Assembly: GCA_934101645.1 (NCBI GenBank)
Contig: CAKORX010000005.1
Coordinates: forward strand, 1 to 64,000
DNA from: an uncultured Bacilli bacterium
Lineage (GTDB): Bacteria > Bacillota_I > Bacilli_A > RF39 > UBA660
Length of the DNA: 64,000 nucleotides
Reading direction: 5' to 3'
Shown here: piece after piece, positions 34,217 to 42,895 of the stretch
How positions within the stretch are numbered: position 1 is the stretch's first letter
Layout: every line of letters starts with the position of its first letter
Notes under the pieces: model-generated
What the model was told of the DNA's origin: nothing
What the model saw: the letters and a program-made list of their open reading frames with translations, nothing else
Database searches by the model: none
Program-made: the position numbers and the translations under genes

Positions 34217-36364
34217 CTATCTCCTTATTGGTAATGAAATTTGTGAAACGCTTTCTATAGAAAGTTTTTCATTTGCTAATTTTTCTACTTTTCTTAAAGC
34301 AAAATCAAATGCAATACTGCTTTCCTGCCCATTATGTCTATAATCTTCATTGATAGAGTATTTTTGTTTTTCTTTTAAAATACTGTTATAAAGTGTATTT
34401 AAAATTTTCATTCTTAATTTTTCATCATTAATAGTCATTATTACCTGTTCTATTTGGTTAAGTATTCCAGTCATTATTTCTGAAGAAAAATATGTATCTC
34501 TAATAACTCTATGCTTATCATGATTTCCTGATCTATTATTTTCAAATTCACATATTATTTCTGAAATCAGCCTTGGATTTAAAGTTCTAACAAATTCACT
34601 TAGTAATGCATTTATATGACTAATTGAATTTTTTGCACATCTTTCACGATTGATTTTTACTATTGGTATATTAAAATCCTTTGCCGCTTTGATTGATTCT
34701 TTAAATTGCTGTATTTGAGTTTCCCTTTGTTTTTGTAAATATTCTAACATACCTAAATCGTCACTGTATTTTTGCATATAAAAATCAATATCTTCATACT
34801 CTTCGACATAAACTATATAATCTGGATTTTTTTTATAAAATAAAGGATTGCTAGATAAATCTCTTCTTTCATATACAAGTTCATTATAATCTCCTCTTGT
34901 ATTATCTAGCATTATTTGAGGACTAGTAAATTCAATTCCATAGCCAACTCTTCCAATAGCATTCAAAATTTGTCCATGAATGTTTCTATTATTTCCGTTA
35001 TATTCTTCCTCAACGATGTTAAATCTTTTACTTAATGGAGTTGAATTTATATCTTTTGTTGAACTTAATAAAAGCATATTTTCATCCATTGTGGAAAAAC
35101 CAAATATAACATTTTTTACATTAGCCATAGAAAGATTATCATTTCCAATTAAACTACAACAATTACCATGTGATCTTATTGTAGGGCTATTCCAATATTC
35201 TCTATAATTTTCTTGATTTCCAAAATTTGACTGATAAGCCCCTATAGCAGTTACCATCATCTTAAAATCAGTACCAGCATCATAAATTCTTACACCATCA
35301 ATGATTACTGGCTTTCCATTACATTTATATACTGAATCATTAAGTGCTAATGCGAACTCTCTTCTTAAGGAATTTTCAAAAATAGAAAGTCTCATAAAAT
35401 TTGGCTTAGGACTCATACCTTGAGAAAATTCTTTATACGCTTCTAACAAAATAGAAGAATCTTGTTCGTTAATTATTTCCATAATAGCATTATACATTTC
35501 AAATAAATCTTCATTTTCAGAAGTTTGCTTAAGACTACTCAAATCATATCTACTACAAATAGATTTAGCACTTATTAAATCAATTCCAAATGCTTTAAGT
35601 AAAAATGCACTTTTTATAACATTAATGTCCATATTAGATTTTGTTTCTTGCTCATTAATAATTGAATCAATAGTTTGATAAAATACACCATCAGGTTTTG
35701 TAAAATCACTTAAATCTTGAGATGACGTTACGTTCCATACAATATTTGATGTATATAGATATAATAAATTATCTAATTGCTCTGGTGATAAAGATTTGTT
35801 ATGCCTTATATCAACAATTAATGACTCAATAAGTTCATCATATCTATAGTATTGATTTTGCCAATGTGTATATGGAGTAATTACTCCCATTTTATTTGCT
35901 ATTGCCGCTAACTGTGGAATCTTGTACGAAATGCTTTCACCCAGCCTTTCATATAAGGATTTAAATATATATAATTCTTCATCTGTTAAAGAAAGTATTT
36001 TTTCTTGAATATCTCTATTTGCTACAATCATATCTAAAGAATCACTTAAAAAATCGTATTTCGAAGATAATATTCTTACATCAATTGTTTCAGTTAATTC
36101 TGAATTATTTGTTAAAAGTTTGTTGAATTTAGCTCTTTCTTTATCTGATAATTGGACTAATCGAAACAATTTATTTACTTCATCAAAGTTATTTGCCCAT
36201 TGTGCAAAAATTATTTTATCGAATATATTTGGAATTCTTTCTAAATATTTATCTATATTTTTGTATATGCTAATTTGTACTCCATAATATTCTTCTACGA
36301 CAGATTCATCACTATAAATAGCTTCTTTTTTAAGTTTATTTAATAGTTCTTGATTAATATCCAC
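34217..36364 (-). CDS. Large protein of unknown function (paralogue of the 16.6-18.8 kb protein)
   Basis: A 715-residue soluble protein with a GTG start after GGAGGT. The first ~380 residues are predicted helical. The C-terminal half shows, in order, VIFGFSTM, a lone KD, LDNTRGDYNEL then YERR, NPDYIVYVEE, and DFNIPIVKINRE. The same series occurs in the 710-residue protein at 16.6 kb, which places both in one family. Residues NCCSL near the middle give a Cys pair absent from the paralogue. Function unknown. It lies downstream of a thioredoxin-like gene, whose terminator sits at its ribosome-binding site. Confidence 0.75.
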   Translation of the reverse strand: MDINQELLNKLKKEAIYSDESVVEEYYGVQISIYKNIDKYLERIPNIFDKIIFAQWANNFDEVNKLFRLVQLSDKERAKFNKLLTNNSELTETIDVRILSSKYDFLSDSLDMIVANRDIQEKILSLTDEELYIFKSLYERLGESISYKIPQLAAIANKMGVITPYTHWQNQYYRYDELIESLIVDIRHNKSLSPEQLDNLLYLYTSNIVWNVTSSQDLSDFTKPDGVFYQTIDSIINEQETKSNMDINVIKSAFLLKAFGIDLISAKSICSRYDLSSLKQTSENEDLFEMYNAIMEIINEQDSSILLEAYKEFSQGMSPKPNFMRLSIFENSLRREFALALNDSVYKCNGKPVIIDGVRIYDAGTDFKMMVTAIGAYQSNFGNQENYREYWNSPTIRSHGNCCSLIGNDNLSMANVKNVIFGFSTMDENMLLLSSTKDINSTPLSKRFNIVEEEYNGNNRNIHGQILNAIGRVGYGIEFTSPQIMLDNTRGDYNELVYERRDLSSNPLFYKKNPDYIVYVEEYEDIDFYMQKYSDDLGMLEYLQKQRETQIQQFKESIKAAKDFNIPIVKINRERCAKNSISHINALLSEFVRTLNPRLISEIICEFENNRSGNHDKHRVIRDTYFSSEIMTGILNQIEQVIMTINDEKLRMKILNTLYNSILKEKQKYSINEDYRHNGQESSIAFDFALRKVEKLANEKLSIESVSQISLPIRR

Positions 36365-36376
36365 AATTACCTCCTA

Positions 36377-36399
36377 TAAAAAAAGTGAAATAATTCACT
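36377..36399 (-). terminator. Terminator after the thioredoxin-like gene
   Basis: AGTGAA, four bases, TTCACT, then seven T on the minus strand. The T-run merges into the AGGAGG of the next gene, so any read-through would also deliver a ribosome-binding site. Confidence 0.6.
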
Positions 36400-37000
36400 A
36401 TTTATTACAATCAGATGTACAAACATTTAAACTAGTATCTTCAAACATTTTACTTAGTTTGTTTTTTAATCCATCTAAATCTTCATTTTTCCAATATTCA
36501 TCAGGCGAATCATATCCTTTTGTATCTTTAGACGTCTCATCATCAAAGTCCACTATTTTGCCATCTTTTACTGCTATAACGGCAGGAACATACACTCTTT
36601 TATTGCCTTCGTCATCATAACTAAGATAATCACTTAAAATATTTACAATTTCTTTGTAATCATCTGTATTATTTTTTCTATCATTTAAAATGTTTAAATA
36701 ATATACTTTCTCAGCACCACTTTTAATAGCAACCTCATTTAAATAAGTAACATATTTTTTACACCAAGGGCATTCAGGAAATCCTAAATAAACTACACCT
36801 GTTCCATGTTTTAAAATATTAATTAACTCTTCTGAAGTTTTATAAACAAAAACATTGTCACTAGTTAATGTACCATATTCTTCAGAAAACTTAACATTAT
36901 CTTTAATAACATTATCTTTTTTTAAAAATAAAAAATAAATTCCTATAAAAGTAAAAGCTAAAACTATTATTCCCACTATAATATATTTTTTCTTATTCAT
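36398..37000 (-). CDS. Membrane-anchored thioredoxin-fold protein (CPWC)
   Basis: A 200-residue protein with an N-terminal membrane segment (about 6-25) and an extracytoplasmic thioredoxin-like domain. The redox motif is CPWC (Cys77-Cys80) in YLGFPECPWCKKYV. A VPAVIAVKDGKIVDF segment provides the cis-Pro. Two more cysteines lie at the C-terminus (VCTSDC). It probably makes or reduces disulfides outside the cell membrane. That fits the cysteine-rich exported proteins encoded near 12-15 kb, but a link is only inference. Confidence 0.85.
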   Translation of the reverse strand: MNKKKYIIVGIIVLAFTFIGIYFLFLKKDNVIKDNVKFSEEYGTLTSDNVFVYKTSEELINILKHGTGVVYLGFPECPWCKKYVTYLNEVAIKSGAEKVYYLNILNDRKNNTDDYKEIVNILSDYLSYDDEGNKRVYVPAVIAVKDGKIVDFDDETSKDTKGYDSPDEYWKNEDLDGLKNKLSKMFEDTSLNVCTSDCNK

Positions 37001-37059
37001 TTACTATCACATCCATATCTATAATAAAATAAATTTCAAATATTTTCAATAAAAAGTCA

Positions 37060-37085
37060 TAAAAAAACCTCGAATTAACGAGGTT
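37060..37085 (-). terminator. Terminator of the rplM-rpsI operon
   Basis: AACCTCG, loop TTAATT, CGAGGTT, followed by TTTTT on the minus strand, about 12 bases after the rpsI stop. Confidence 0.85.
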
Positions 37086-37097
37086 AGAAAATATTTT

Positions 37098-37517
37098 TTA
37101 ACGTTTAGAAAATTGTGGTGCTCTACGAGCTTTTTTAAGACCATATTTCTTTCTTTCTTTAACACGAGGGTCTCTTGTGATAAATCCAGCATTTTTTAAA
37201 ATATGTCTATAACTATCATCACTAGATTGATCAGTATTAGCATCAAATAATAATAATGCTCTAGTAATACCTAAACGGATTGCGCCAGTTTGTCCTGAAA
37301 ATCCGCCACCATTAACTTTAATATCAATATCAAAACGATTTAAATTATTAGTTAATACTAATGGTTGAGTTAAATCCATAACTAAAGTTTCATAAGGCAT
37401 ATAGTCATGAACATCAACACCATTAACAGTTATATTACCAGTTCCACCTGTTAAAGTAACTTTTGCAACACTACTTTTTCTTCTTCCAGTAGCAGACCAA
37501 GTTTGTTTCTTTGTCAT
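37098..37517 (-). CDS. rpsI: Ribosomal protein S9 (uS9)
   Basis: A 139-residue protein ending in the invariant uS9 tail: KYGLKKARRAPQFSKR, with the conserved terminal Lys-Arg that reaches the P-site tRNA. The N-terminus TWSATGRRKSSVAKV matches the family. It assembles in the 30S head. It lies 12 bases after rplM in the usual rplM-rpsI pair and is ended by its own terminator. Confidence 0.97.
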   Translation of the reverse strand: MTKKQTWSATGRRKSSVAKVTLTGGTGNITVNGVDVHDYMPYETLVMDLTQPLVLTNNLNRFDIDIKVNGGGFSGQTGAIRLGITRALLLFDANTDQSSDDSYRHILKNAGFITRDPRVKERKKYGLKKARRAPQFSKR

Positions 37518-37529
37518 TATATCCTCCTA

Positions 37530-37958
37530 TTATATTTCCATTTCGATTGGTTTTTGAGCAGCATGTTTGTGATCTGCATCAGCATACACAAATAACTTTT
37601 TGCCCATTTTACGACCAAGTCTATTATGAGGAAGCATGCCTTTAACAGCTCTTTCCATCATTTCTTCAGGATAATTTTCAATCATAACTTTAGCAGTTCT
37701 TTCTCTTAATCCTCCTGGATAACCTGAATGGTTATAATATTTTTTGTCTGTTAATTTATTTCCTGTTAAATTAACTTTGTTAGCATTAATAATGATAACA
37801 TAATCTCCACAATCAACATATGGTGTGTATGTTACTTTGTGCTTACCTCTAAGAATGTGAGCAGCTTTAGTAGCAACTCTACCTAAATTCTTACCTTCAG
37901 CATCAATAACATACCATTTTCTTTCAATATTTTCTTTTGTTTGTAAAAATGATTTCAT
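37530..37958 (-). CDS. rplM: Ribosomal protein L13 (uL13)
   Basis: A 142-residue uL13 with the family pattern WYVIDAEGKNLGRVAT at the start and GMLPHNRLGRKM near the end. It is an early-assembling 50S protein. The ribosome-binding site is GAAGGGAAA. It starts the rplM-rpsI operon, preceded by a good promoter and a ~70-base leader. Confidence 0.97.
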   Translation of the reverse strand: MKSFLQTKENIERKWYVIDAEGKNLGRVATKAAHILRGKHKVTYTPYVDCGDYVIIINANKVNLTGNKLTDKKYYNHSGYPGGLRERTAKVMIENYPEEMMERAVKGMLPHNRLGRKMGKKLFVYADADHKHAAQKPIEMEI

Positions 37959-38036
37959 AATATTTTCCCTTCATTATTCCACTGTTTTAATCTTCCCAAA
38001 ATCAAAACAACTTCATAAACAAATGTACCGATTATG

Positions 38037-38065
38037 ATTATATGAAAAAATATCAAAAAAGTCAA
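38037..38065 (-). promoter_or_regulatory. Promoter of rplM-rpsI
   Basis: TTGACT, 17 bases, TATAAT. About 70 bases of leader precede the rplM start; L13 leaders regulate translation in some Firmicutes, but I see no clear L13-leader structure here. Confidence 0.8.
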
Positions 38066-38091
38066 GAAAAATAGGCACTTTAGTAAAAAAA

Positions 38092-38808
38092 CTAATACCA
38101 AACTTTATTTAAATATAATCCTTCTGCGGGCGCTGTTGGAAGTGTTTTTTTATCAATTGTATCAAGCATTTTTTTTAACTGCTCACTACCAGTATTGTAC
38201 TTACCAACCTCAATTAATGCTCCCATTAAATTACGTACCATATATCTATAAAAACCGGTTCCAATAAAGCTAATTTCAACTTTATCATCCATTTTTTTCC
38301 TAAATGTTATTGAATGAATCGTTGTTACTGTTTTATCATTATCACCTGAAATAAAATTATGAAAATCATGTGTTCCTAAAAAAACTTTAGAGGCTTCCTT
38401 CATTAAATTTAAATCAAGTTTTTGTCTTGGTTGATAATAATAAAAATTAAGACAACTTTTAAATGAACCTAAATTAATTTTATAAATATACTCTTTTTTT
38501 TGAGCAGAAAGCCTTGCATGAAAGTTATCGCTTACATTTTTTACTTTTTTTACAATTATATCCGGATTTAAAATTTTATTTAATTCATTTTTCAGATTAT
38601 TTACATCACTTTTAACATCAAAATGAGCTACTTGATTATTTGCGTGAACACCAGTATCAGTTCTTCCCGAAGCCTTTATTGTTATTTCATCACCATATAT
38701 TTCAGAAAGAGCATCCTCAATAGTTTTTTGAACACTCCTTACATTATTTTGTCTTTGTAATCCAAAAAATTTTGAGCCATCATAACTAAAAATTATTACT
38801 TTTCTCAT
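38092..38808 (-). CDS. truA: tRNA pseudouridine synthase A
   Basis: About 238 residues with the TruA active site SGRTDTGVHANNQVAHF (Asp in RTDTG) and the conserved FIGTGFYRYMVRNLMGALIEVG stretch. It isomerises U38-U40 in the anticodon arm of several tRNAs. The chosen ATG is one base after the whiA stop; a GTG three codons earlier (38817) would overlap it. It is the last gene of the run from ychF to truA. Confidence 0.95.
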   Translation of the reverse strand: MRKVIIFSYDGSKFFGLQRQNNVRSVQKTIEDALSEIYGDEITIKASGRTDTGVHANNQVAHFDVKSDVNNLKNELNKILNPDIIVKKVKNVSDNFHARLSAQKKEYIYKINLGSFKSCLNFYYYQPRQKLDLNLMKEASKVFLGTHDFHNFISGDNDKTVTTIHSITFRKKMDDKVEISFIGTGFYRYMVRNLMGALIEVGKYNTGSEQLKKMLDTIDKKTLPTAPAEGLYLNKVWY

Positions 38809-38809
38809 T

Positions 38810-39721
38810 TTATTCACTACTTCTTTCTTTGTGTCTTTTTACTAAGGCAGCCATTTTTATAAAATGATGATTAACTCCAGATTTACCAATCTTATAACCA
38901 TACTCAAGTGATGCAATATTCGCTATTTCTGAAAGAGATATTTCCGGATATTTTTTTCTTATTTCTAAAATAATTTTTGTATTATCATCTAAAAGACTTA
39001 ATAAATCATTTTCTATGATATAGTTAATTTCTTTTAATTGCTTTAGGCCAGTTTCTAATGATTTTGTTTGATTTGAAAGTTCACAATTATTAAGTCTATT
39101 AACCATGTTTTTATGATCTCTATATATTCTTATATCTTCGAAAAAAAACAAACTATCTGTAGCCTTAAACATTTTTAGAATATCAGAAATGTTATCACCA
39201 TTTTTAACATAAACTATAAATTTATATCCGCGTGTTATAATTTTTGAGTTCATATTAAAATATAATAATATTTCATTTATTTGTTTAGCAATCTTTTCAT
39301 TTTTACAAATATATTCTAAATGATATCTGCTTGTTTGAGGATTAGTAACATTGCCAATCGCTAAAAATGCTCCCTCCAAAAAAGCTATTTTTTCTTCATT
39401 ACTTTCTAAAAATGAATTTTCTTTGCCAATATTTAAAACTTCCTTTATATAATTAGTATTTTCATTAATAGTTAAAATGTATATTTGCTTAACTCTAAAT
39501 CTTTTTTGAATTCGCACAGTTACATTACAAGACATGTTAAATACGGTTTTTATATCTTTATATATTTTTCTAGCAACTGATGCATTTTCAACTGTTACGA
39601 TAATATTTTTACTACTTATCTTTGAATTACATTTTATAAATGCTTCGATCTCACATCGAGCATCAATTAAAGAATACTCATTTTTAGATATTTCCTCTTT
39701 TAAACTTGTATTAAAAGTCAT
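38810..39721 (-). CDS. whiA: WhiA, LAGLIDADG-HTH DNA-binding protein
   Basis: A 303-residue WhiA. The N-terminal half has the degenerate homing-endonuclease-like fold (FLEGAFLAIGNVTNPQTSRYHLE), and the C-terminus a helix-turn-helix ending SLEYGYKIGKSGVNHHF. WhiA helps cell division and chromosome segregation in Firmicutes and sporulation in actinobacteria. It follows yvcK with a stop/start overlap (TAATG), as in many Firmicutes, and truA comes next. Confidence 0.95.
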   Translation of the reverse strand: MTFNTSLKEEISKNEYSLIDARCEIEAFIKCNSKISSKNIIVTVENASVARKIYKDIKTVFNMSCNVTVRIQKRFRVKQIYILTINENTNYIKEVLNIGKENSFLESNEEKIAFLEGAFLAIGNVTNPQTSRYHLEYICKNEKIAKQINEILLYFNMNSKIITRGYKFIVYVKNGDNISDILKMFKATDSLFFFEDIRIYRDHKNMVNRLNNCELSNQTKSLETGLKQLKEINYIIENDLLSLLDDNTKIILEIRKKYPEISLSEIANIASLEYGYKIGKSGVNHHFIKMAALVKRHKERSSE

Positions 39722-40668
39722 TATTTACCATCCATTAAATAAGAAAATATTAAATATGCAGTTTTTAAAGCATCATGACGATAATAGTCATTTTCTATTA
39801 CATACAAAGTATCTTTGATAATGTGCACATCTTTTAAATTTTCCTCATCCAAAATAACAGGGTCTTTTTGTTCATTTGTAGCATATTTTCTTGACAAATT
39901 ACTACTCATTGGTTTATCATTTGCTACAACAATATCAAGTTTACCACCATCTAGATAATTTTCAATAATTTTAATGTGATCTGATACTTTAAAACCATCA
40001 GTTTCCCCAGGCTGTGTAAATAAATTACAGATATATAGTTTCTTTGCAGGTGATTCATTAATTCTTTTTACTAAATCTTTGTTGATAAGATGTGGAATTA
40101 TACTTGTATATAAACTTCCCGAAGAAAAAATTATTAAATCTGCATTATCAACTGCTTTATTAACTTCAGGATTTACAGTAATATCTTTGTCATATTCAAT
40201 TTTAACAATTTTACTTTTAGAATTCGTAACTTGCTCTTCTCCTACAACTTTTTTACCACTTTCAGTAATACCAACCAAGTTAACAGAATCTTCGGTTAAT
40301 GGTAGTATTTTGCCATTTGTAATATCAAGTAATTTTTCTAATATTGGTAAACTACTCGCAAAATTTCCTTTAATATCTAAAAGTGCCGTTAATAATAAAT
40401 TTTTAATTGAATGATTGCCTAGAGTTTTTGATTTTGTAAATCTATAATTTAGCAAATTTTCTAAATCGTTATCAACATTTGCCATTGCAAGCATAACTTT
40501 TGTAATATCTCCGACTGCAGGTATATTCATTTCTTTACGTAATCTTCCTGTACTTCTTCCGTTATCTGAAACAGAAACTACAGCAGTTATATCAACAGGA
40601 AAAAGTTTTAAACCTTTTAATATTTGAGAAAGACCACTTCCACCACCGAAAATAACTATTTTTTTCAT
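39721..40668 (-). CDS. yvcK: YvcK/CofD-like gluconeogenesis factor
   Basis: A 315-residue protein with the family's GGGSGLSQILKGLK (NAD/nucleotide-binding glycine loop) and VSVSDNGRSTGRLR. In Bacillus, YvcK is needed for growth on gluconeogenic carbon sources and for cell shape and works with UDP-GlcNAc. The start overlaps the stop of the DUF362 gene by four bases (ATGA). Its usual upstream partner rapZ is absent here, replaced by the DUF362 gene. Confidence 0.93.
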   Translation of the reverse strand: MKKIVIFGGGSGLSQILKGLKLFPVDITAVVSVSDNGRSTGRLRKEMNIPAVGDITKVMLAMANVDNDLENLLNYRFTKSKTLGNHSIKNLLLTALLDIKGNFASSLPILEKLLDITNGKILPLTEDSVNLVGITESGKKVVGEEQVTNSKSKIVKIEYDKDITVNPEVNKAVDNADLIIFSSGSLYTSIIPHLINKDLVKRINESPAKKLYICNLFTQPGETDGFKVSDHIKIIENYLDGGKLDIVVANDKPMSSNLSRKYATNEQKDPVILDEENLKDVHIIKDTLYVIENDYYRHDALKTAYLIFSYLMDGK

Positions 40669-41783
40669 TTTTTACCTCCATGTCTATATTTATTTATTAT
40701 CGAAGATTTTATTTGCATAGCGCCAACAGGGCAAAATTCCTGACAACAATAACATTTAATACATTTTTTTCTATCAATAACTGGCTTCTTATTAACCATT
40801 TTAATTGCCTTTTGTGGACACATTGATGCACACTTTCCACATCCTATGCATTTATTTTTTTTACAATAGGGTTTATTATCAAATATTTTCTTTATAGTAC
40901 CACCAAATATAGAATGATTATAAAATTTAATATCTGAAATATTTCCTATATTATTAAAATCCTTTACTATATATTTATTTATGTCATCATTTAAATATAT
41001 CTTTTTAATATCAAATAAATTTCGATTATAACTTTCTTTAATAGTTGGCACTACCATAGGATCAAGATTAATAATTTTTGCACATATGTAATCTAAAGCA
41101 TATGGATTTTCACTTGCTAAAATTAATCCGATTTTTTTAGGATTTCCCATAGTAGGTCCATTACCATCCATACCGCATATAGCATCTGTAATATTAATAT
41201 CAAATTTAAAAAACTCATTTAAATCAATTAACATATTAGCAAAATCATTATGATTTGGAAAACGATAATGATATTCAGTTTTAGTAAGGCCTGGTATTGT
41301 TCCAAATAAATTTTTTACATTAGCGCTCATTTTCATCATAGCATGGGTTTTTAACTTACAAAAATTAATTTTTATATCATATCCATCTAAATAACTTGTA
41401 TACTCAAAATTTTTTAAAACTTTAGCATCATCATAATTAACTTTTTTAGTAGATAAGTCATAATTTAAATTTGCTTTTATTTCATTATATTTAGTAATTT
41501 TATAAACGCTTTCTAAATGAGCTTTAGTAAATACTCCTCCGGGACTATCTCCAATTGTTACAATAGCACCCTTATTATTTAAATAATCCACTAAAAAAGA
41601 AAGCAATATATAATTAGTTGTTGCCGCTTTTTCTGGTGGTAAAGCAGAAACTAAATTTGCTTTAATTAATACTTTAGTTCCACTTTTAATATTTTTTAAT
41701 ATTTTAAAATCATTTACTAATTTTTCTATTGCTATTTGACAGTTATCATATTCTGGACAATTATATAAAAAAACATTATTCAT
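40665..41783 (-). CDS. DUF362 protein with two 4Fe-4S ferredoxin motifs
   Basis: A 372-residue protein. The N-terminal ~290 residues are a DUF362 domain (KVLIKANLVSALPPEKAAT, IGDSPGGV, FCKLKTHAMMKMS). The C-terminus carries two ferredoxin CxxCxxCxxxCP motifs: CIGCGKCASMCP and CIKCYCCQEFCP. Such proteins are common in anaerobes and presumably carry electrons to an unknown reaction. The gene is coupled to ychF upstream and yvcK downstream by one- and four-base overlaps, an unusual place for it. Confidence 0.87.
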   Translation of the reverse strand: MNNVFLYNCPEYDNCQIAIEKLVNDFKILKNIKSGTKVLIKANLVSALPPEKAATTNYILLSFLVDYLNNKGAIVTIGDSPGGVFTKAHLESVYKITKYNEIKANLNYDLSTKKVNYDDAKVLKNFEYTSYLDGYDIKINFCKLKTHAMMKMSANVKNLFGTIPGLTKTEYHYRFPNHNDFANMLIDLNEFFKFDINITDAICGMDGNGPTMGNPKKIGLILASENPYALDYICAKIINLDPMVVPTIKESYNRNLFDIKKIYLNDDINKYIVKDFNNIGNISDIKFYNHSIFGGTIKKIFDNKPYCKKNKCIGCGKCASMCPQKAIKMVNKKPVIDRKKCIKCYCCQEFCPVGAMQIKSSIINKYRHGGKK

Positions 41784-42883
41784 TATACATTAAACCTAAA
41801 GTAACATATGTCACCATCTTGCATAACATAGTCTTTTCCCTCAAGACGAAGTCTTCCAGCTTCCTTAACCTTTAATTCATTGCCAAAAGTTTCTAAATCA
41901 TCAAAACTCATAACTTCAGCTTTAATAAAACCTCTTTCAAAATCTGAATGAATAATACCCGCACATTTTGGGGCAAGCATACCCTTTTTAAATGTCCAAG
42001 CTCTTACTTCATCTTTTCCACAAGTAAAGAATGTTGCAAGTCCTAACAAGTCATATGTTGCATAAATTAATTTATCAAGTCCAGAATTTTTAATTCCTAA
42101 ATCATTTAAATATTCCAACTTTTCTTCTTCAGAAAAAGTAGATAATTCTTCTTCCATTTTGGCACACATTACAACGACGCTAGAGCCTTCTTTTTCTGCA
42201 TAATCTTTAACAAGTTTAGTGTAGTTATTATCACCAACTGCTATATCGTCATCTGATACATTGGCGGCATAAATAACTTTTTTATTCGTTATTAAATTAT
42301 AACCACTTAAAATATTTTGTTCATCAGTTGAAAATTCTAACTTTCTTACACAAATATTTTTTTCTAAACTATCTTTTAATTTATGCAAAAGAGCTACTTC
42401 TAATAAAGCAGTTTTTTCTTTTGTTGCCTGTGCTTTCTTTTCAATTTTATCAAGTCTATTTTGAACTATTTCTAAGTCAGACAAAATTAACTCAGTATTA
42501 ATAATTTCAATATCAGAAATTGGATCAGTTTTACCAGATACATGAATAATTTCTGGATTATCAAAGCATCTTACAACATGAACTATAGCATCAACCTCAC
42601 GAATATGTGATAAAAATTTATTTCCTAATCCTTCTCCCGAAGATGCACCTTTTACAAGACCCGCAATATCAATAAATTCGTAACTTGTCGGTACGATACT
42701 TTTAGGTTCATATAAATTAACTAAATAATCCATTCTTTTATCTGGAACAATTACAACTCCGACATTTGGTTCTATAGTGGCAAATGGATAATTCGCAGCA
42801 ACTATATTTTTCTTTGTAATAGCATTAAATAAAGTAGATTTTCCTACATTAGGTAGCCCTACAATACCAGCTTTTAATGACAT
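41783..42883 (-). CDS. ychF: Redox-responsive ATPase/GTPase YchF (EngD)
   Basis: A 366-residue OBG-family P-loop protein with GLPNVGKST (G1), DIAGLVKGASSGEGLGNKFL (G3 region) and a C-terminal TGS domain. YchF hydrolyses ATP and contacts ribosomes. In Bacillus the homologue yyaF follows parB and yyzM; here an AbgT-type transporter lies between DUF951 and ychF, so the order is nearly kept. Confidence 0.96.
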   Translation of the reverse strand: MSLKAGIVGLPNVGKSTLFNAITKKNIVAANYPFATIEPNVGVVIVPDKRMDYLVNLYEPKSIVPTSYEFIDIAGLVKGASSGEGLGNKFLSHIREVDAIVHVVRCFDNPEIIHVSGKTDPISDIEIINTELILSDLEIVQNRLDKIEKKAQATKEKTALLEVALLHKLKDSLEKNICVRKLEFSTDEQNILSGYNLITNKKVIYAANVSDDDIAVGDNNYTKLVKDYAEKEGSSVVVMCAKMEEELSTFSEEEKLEYLNDLGIKNSGLDKLIYATYDLLGLATFFTCGKDEVRAWTFKKGMLAPKCAGIIHSDFERGFIKAEVMSFDDLETFGNELKVKEAGRLRLEGKDYVMQDGDICYFRFNV

Positions 42884-42895
42884 TTTTACTCCCCC

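Noticed and set aside
37959..38036. L13-type leader regulation before rplM
   Set aside because: The ~70-base leader shows no convincing stem-loop by eye; the family's conserved structure could not be confirmed.
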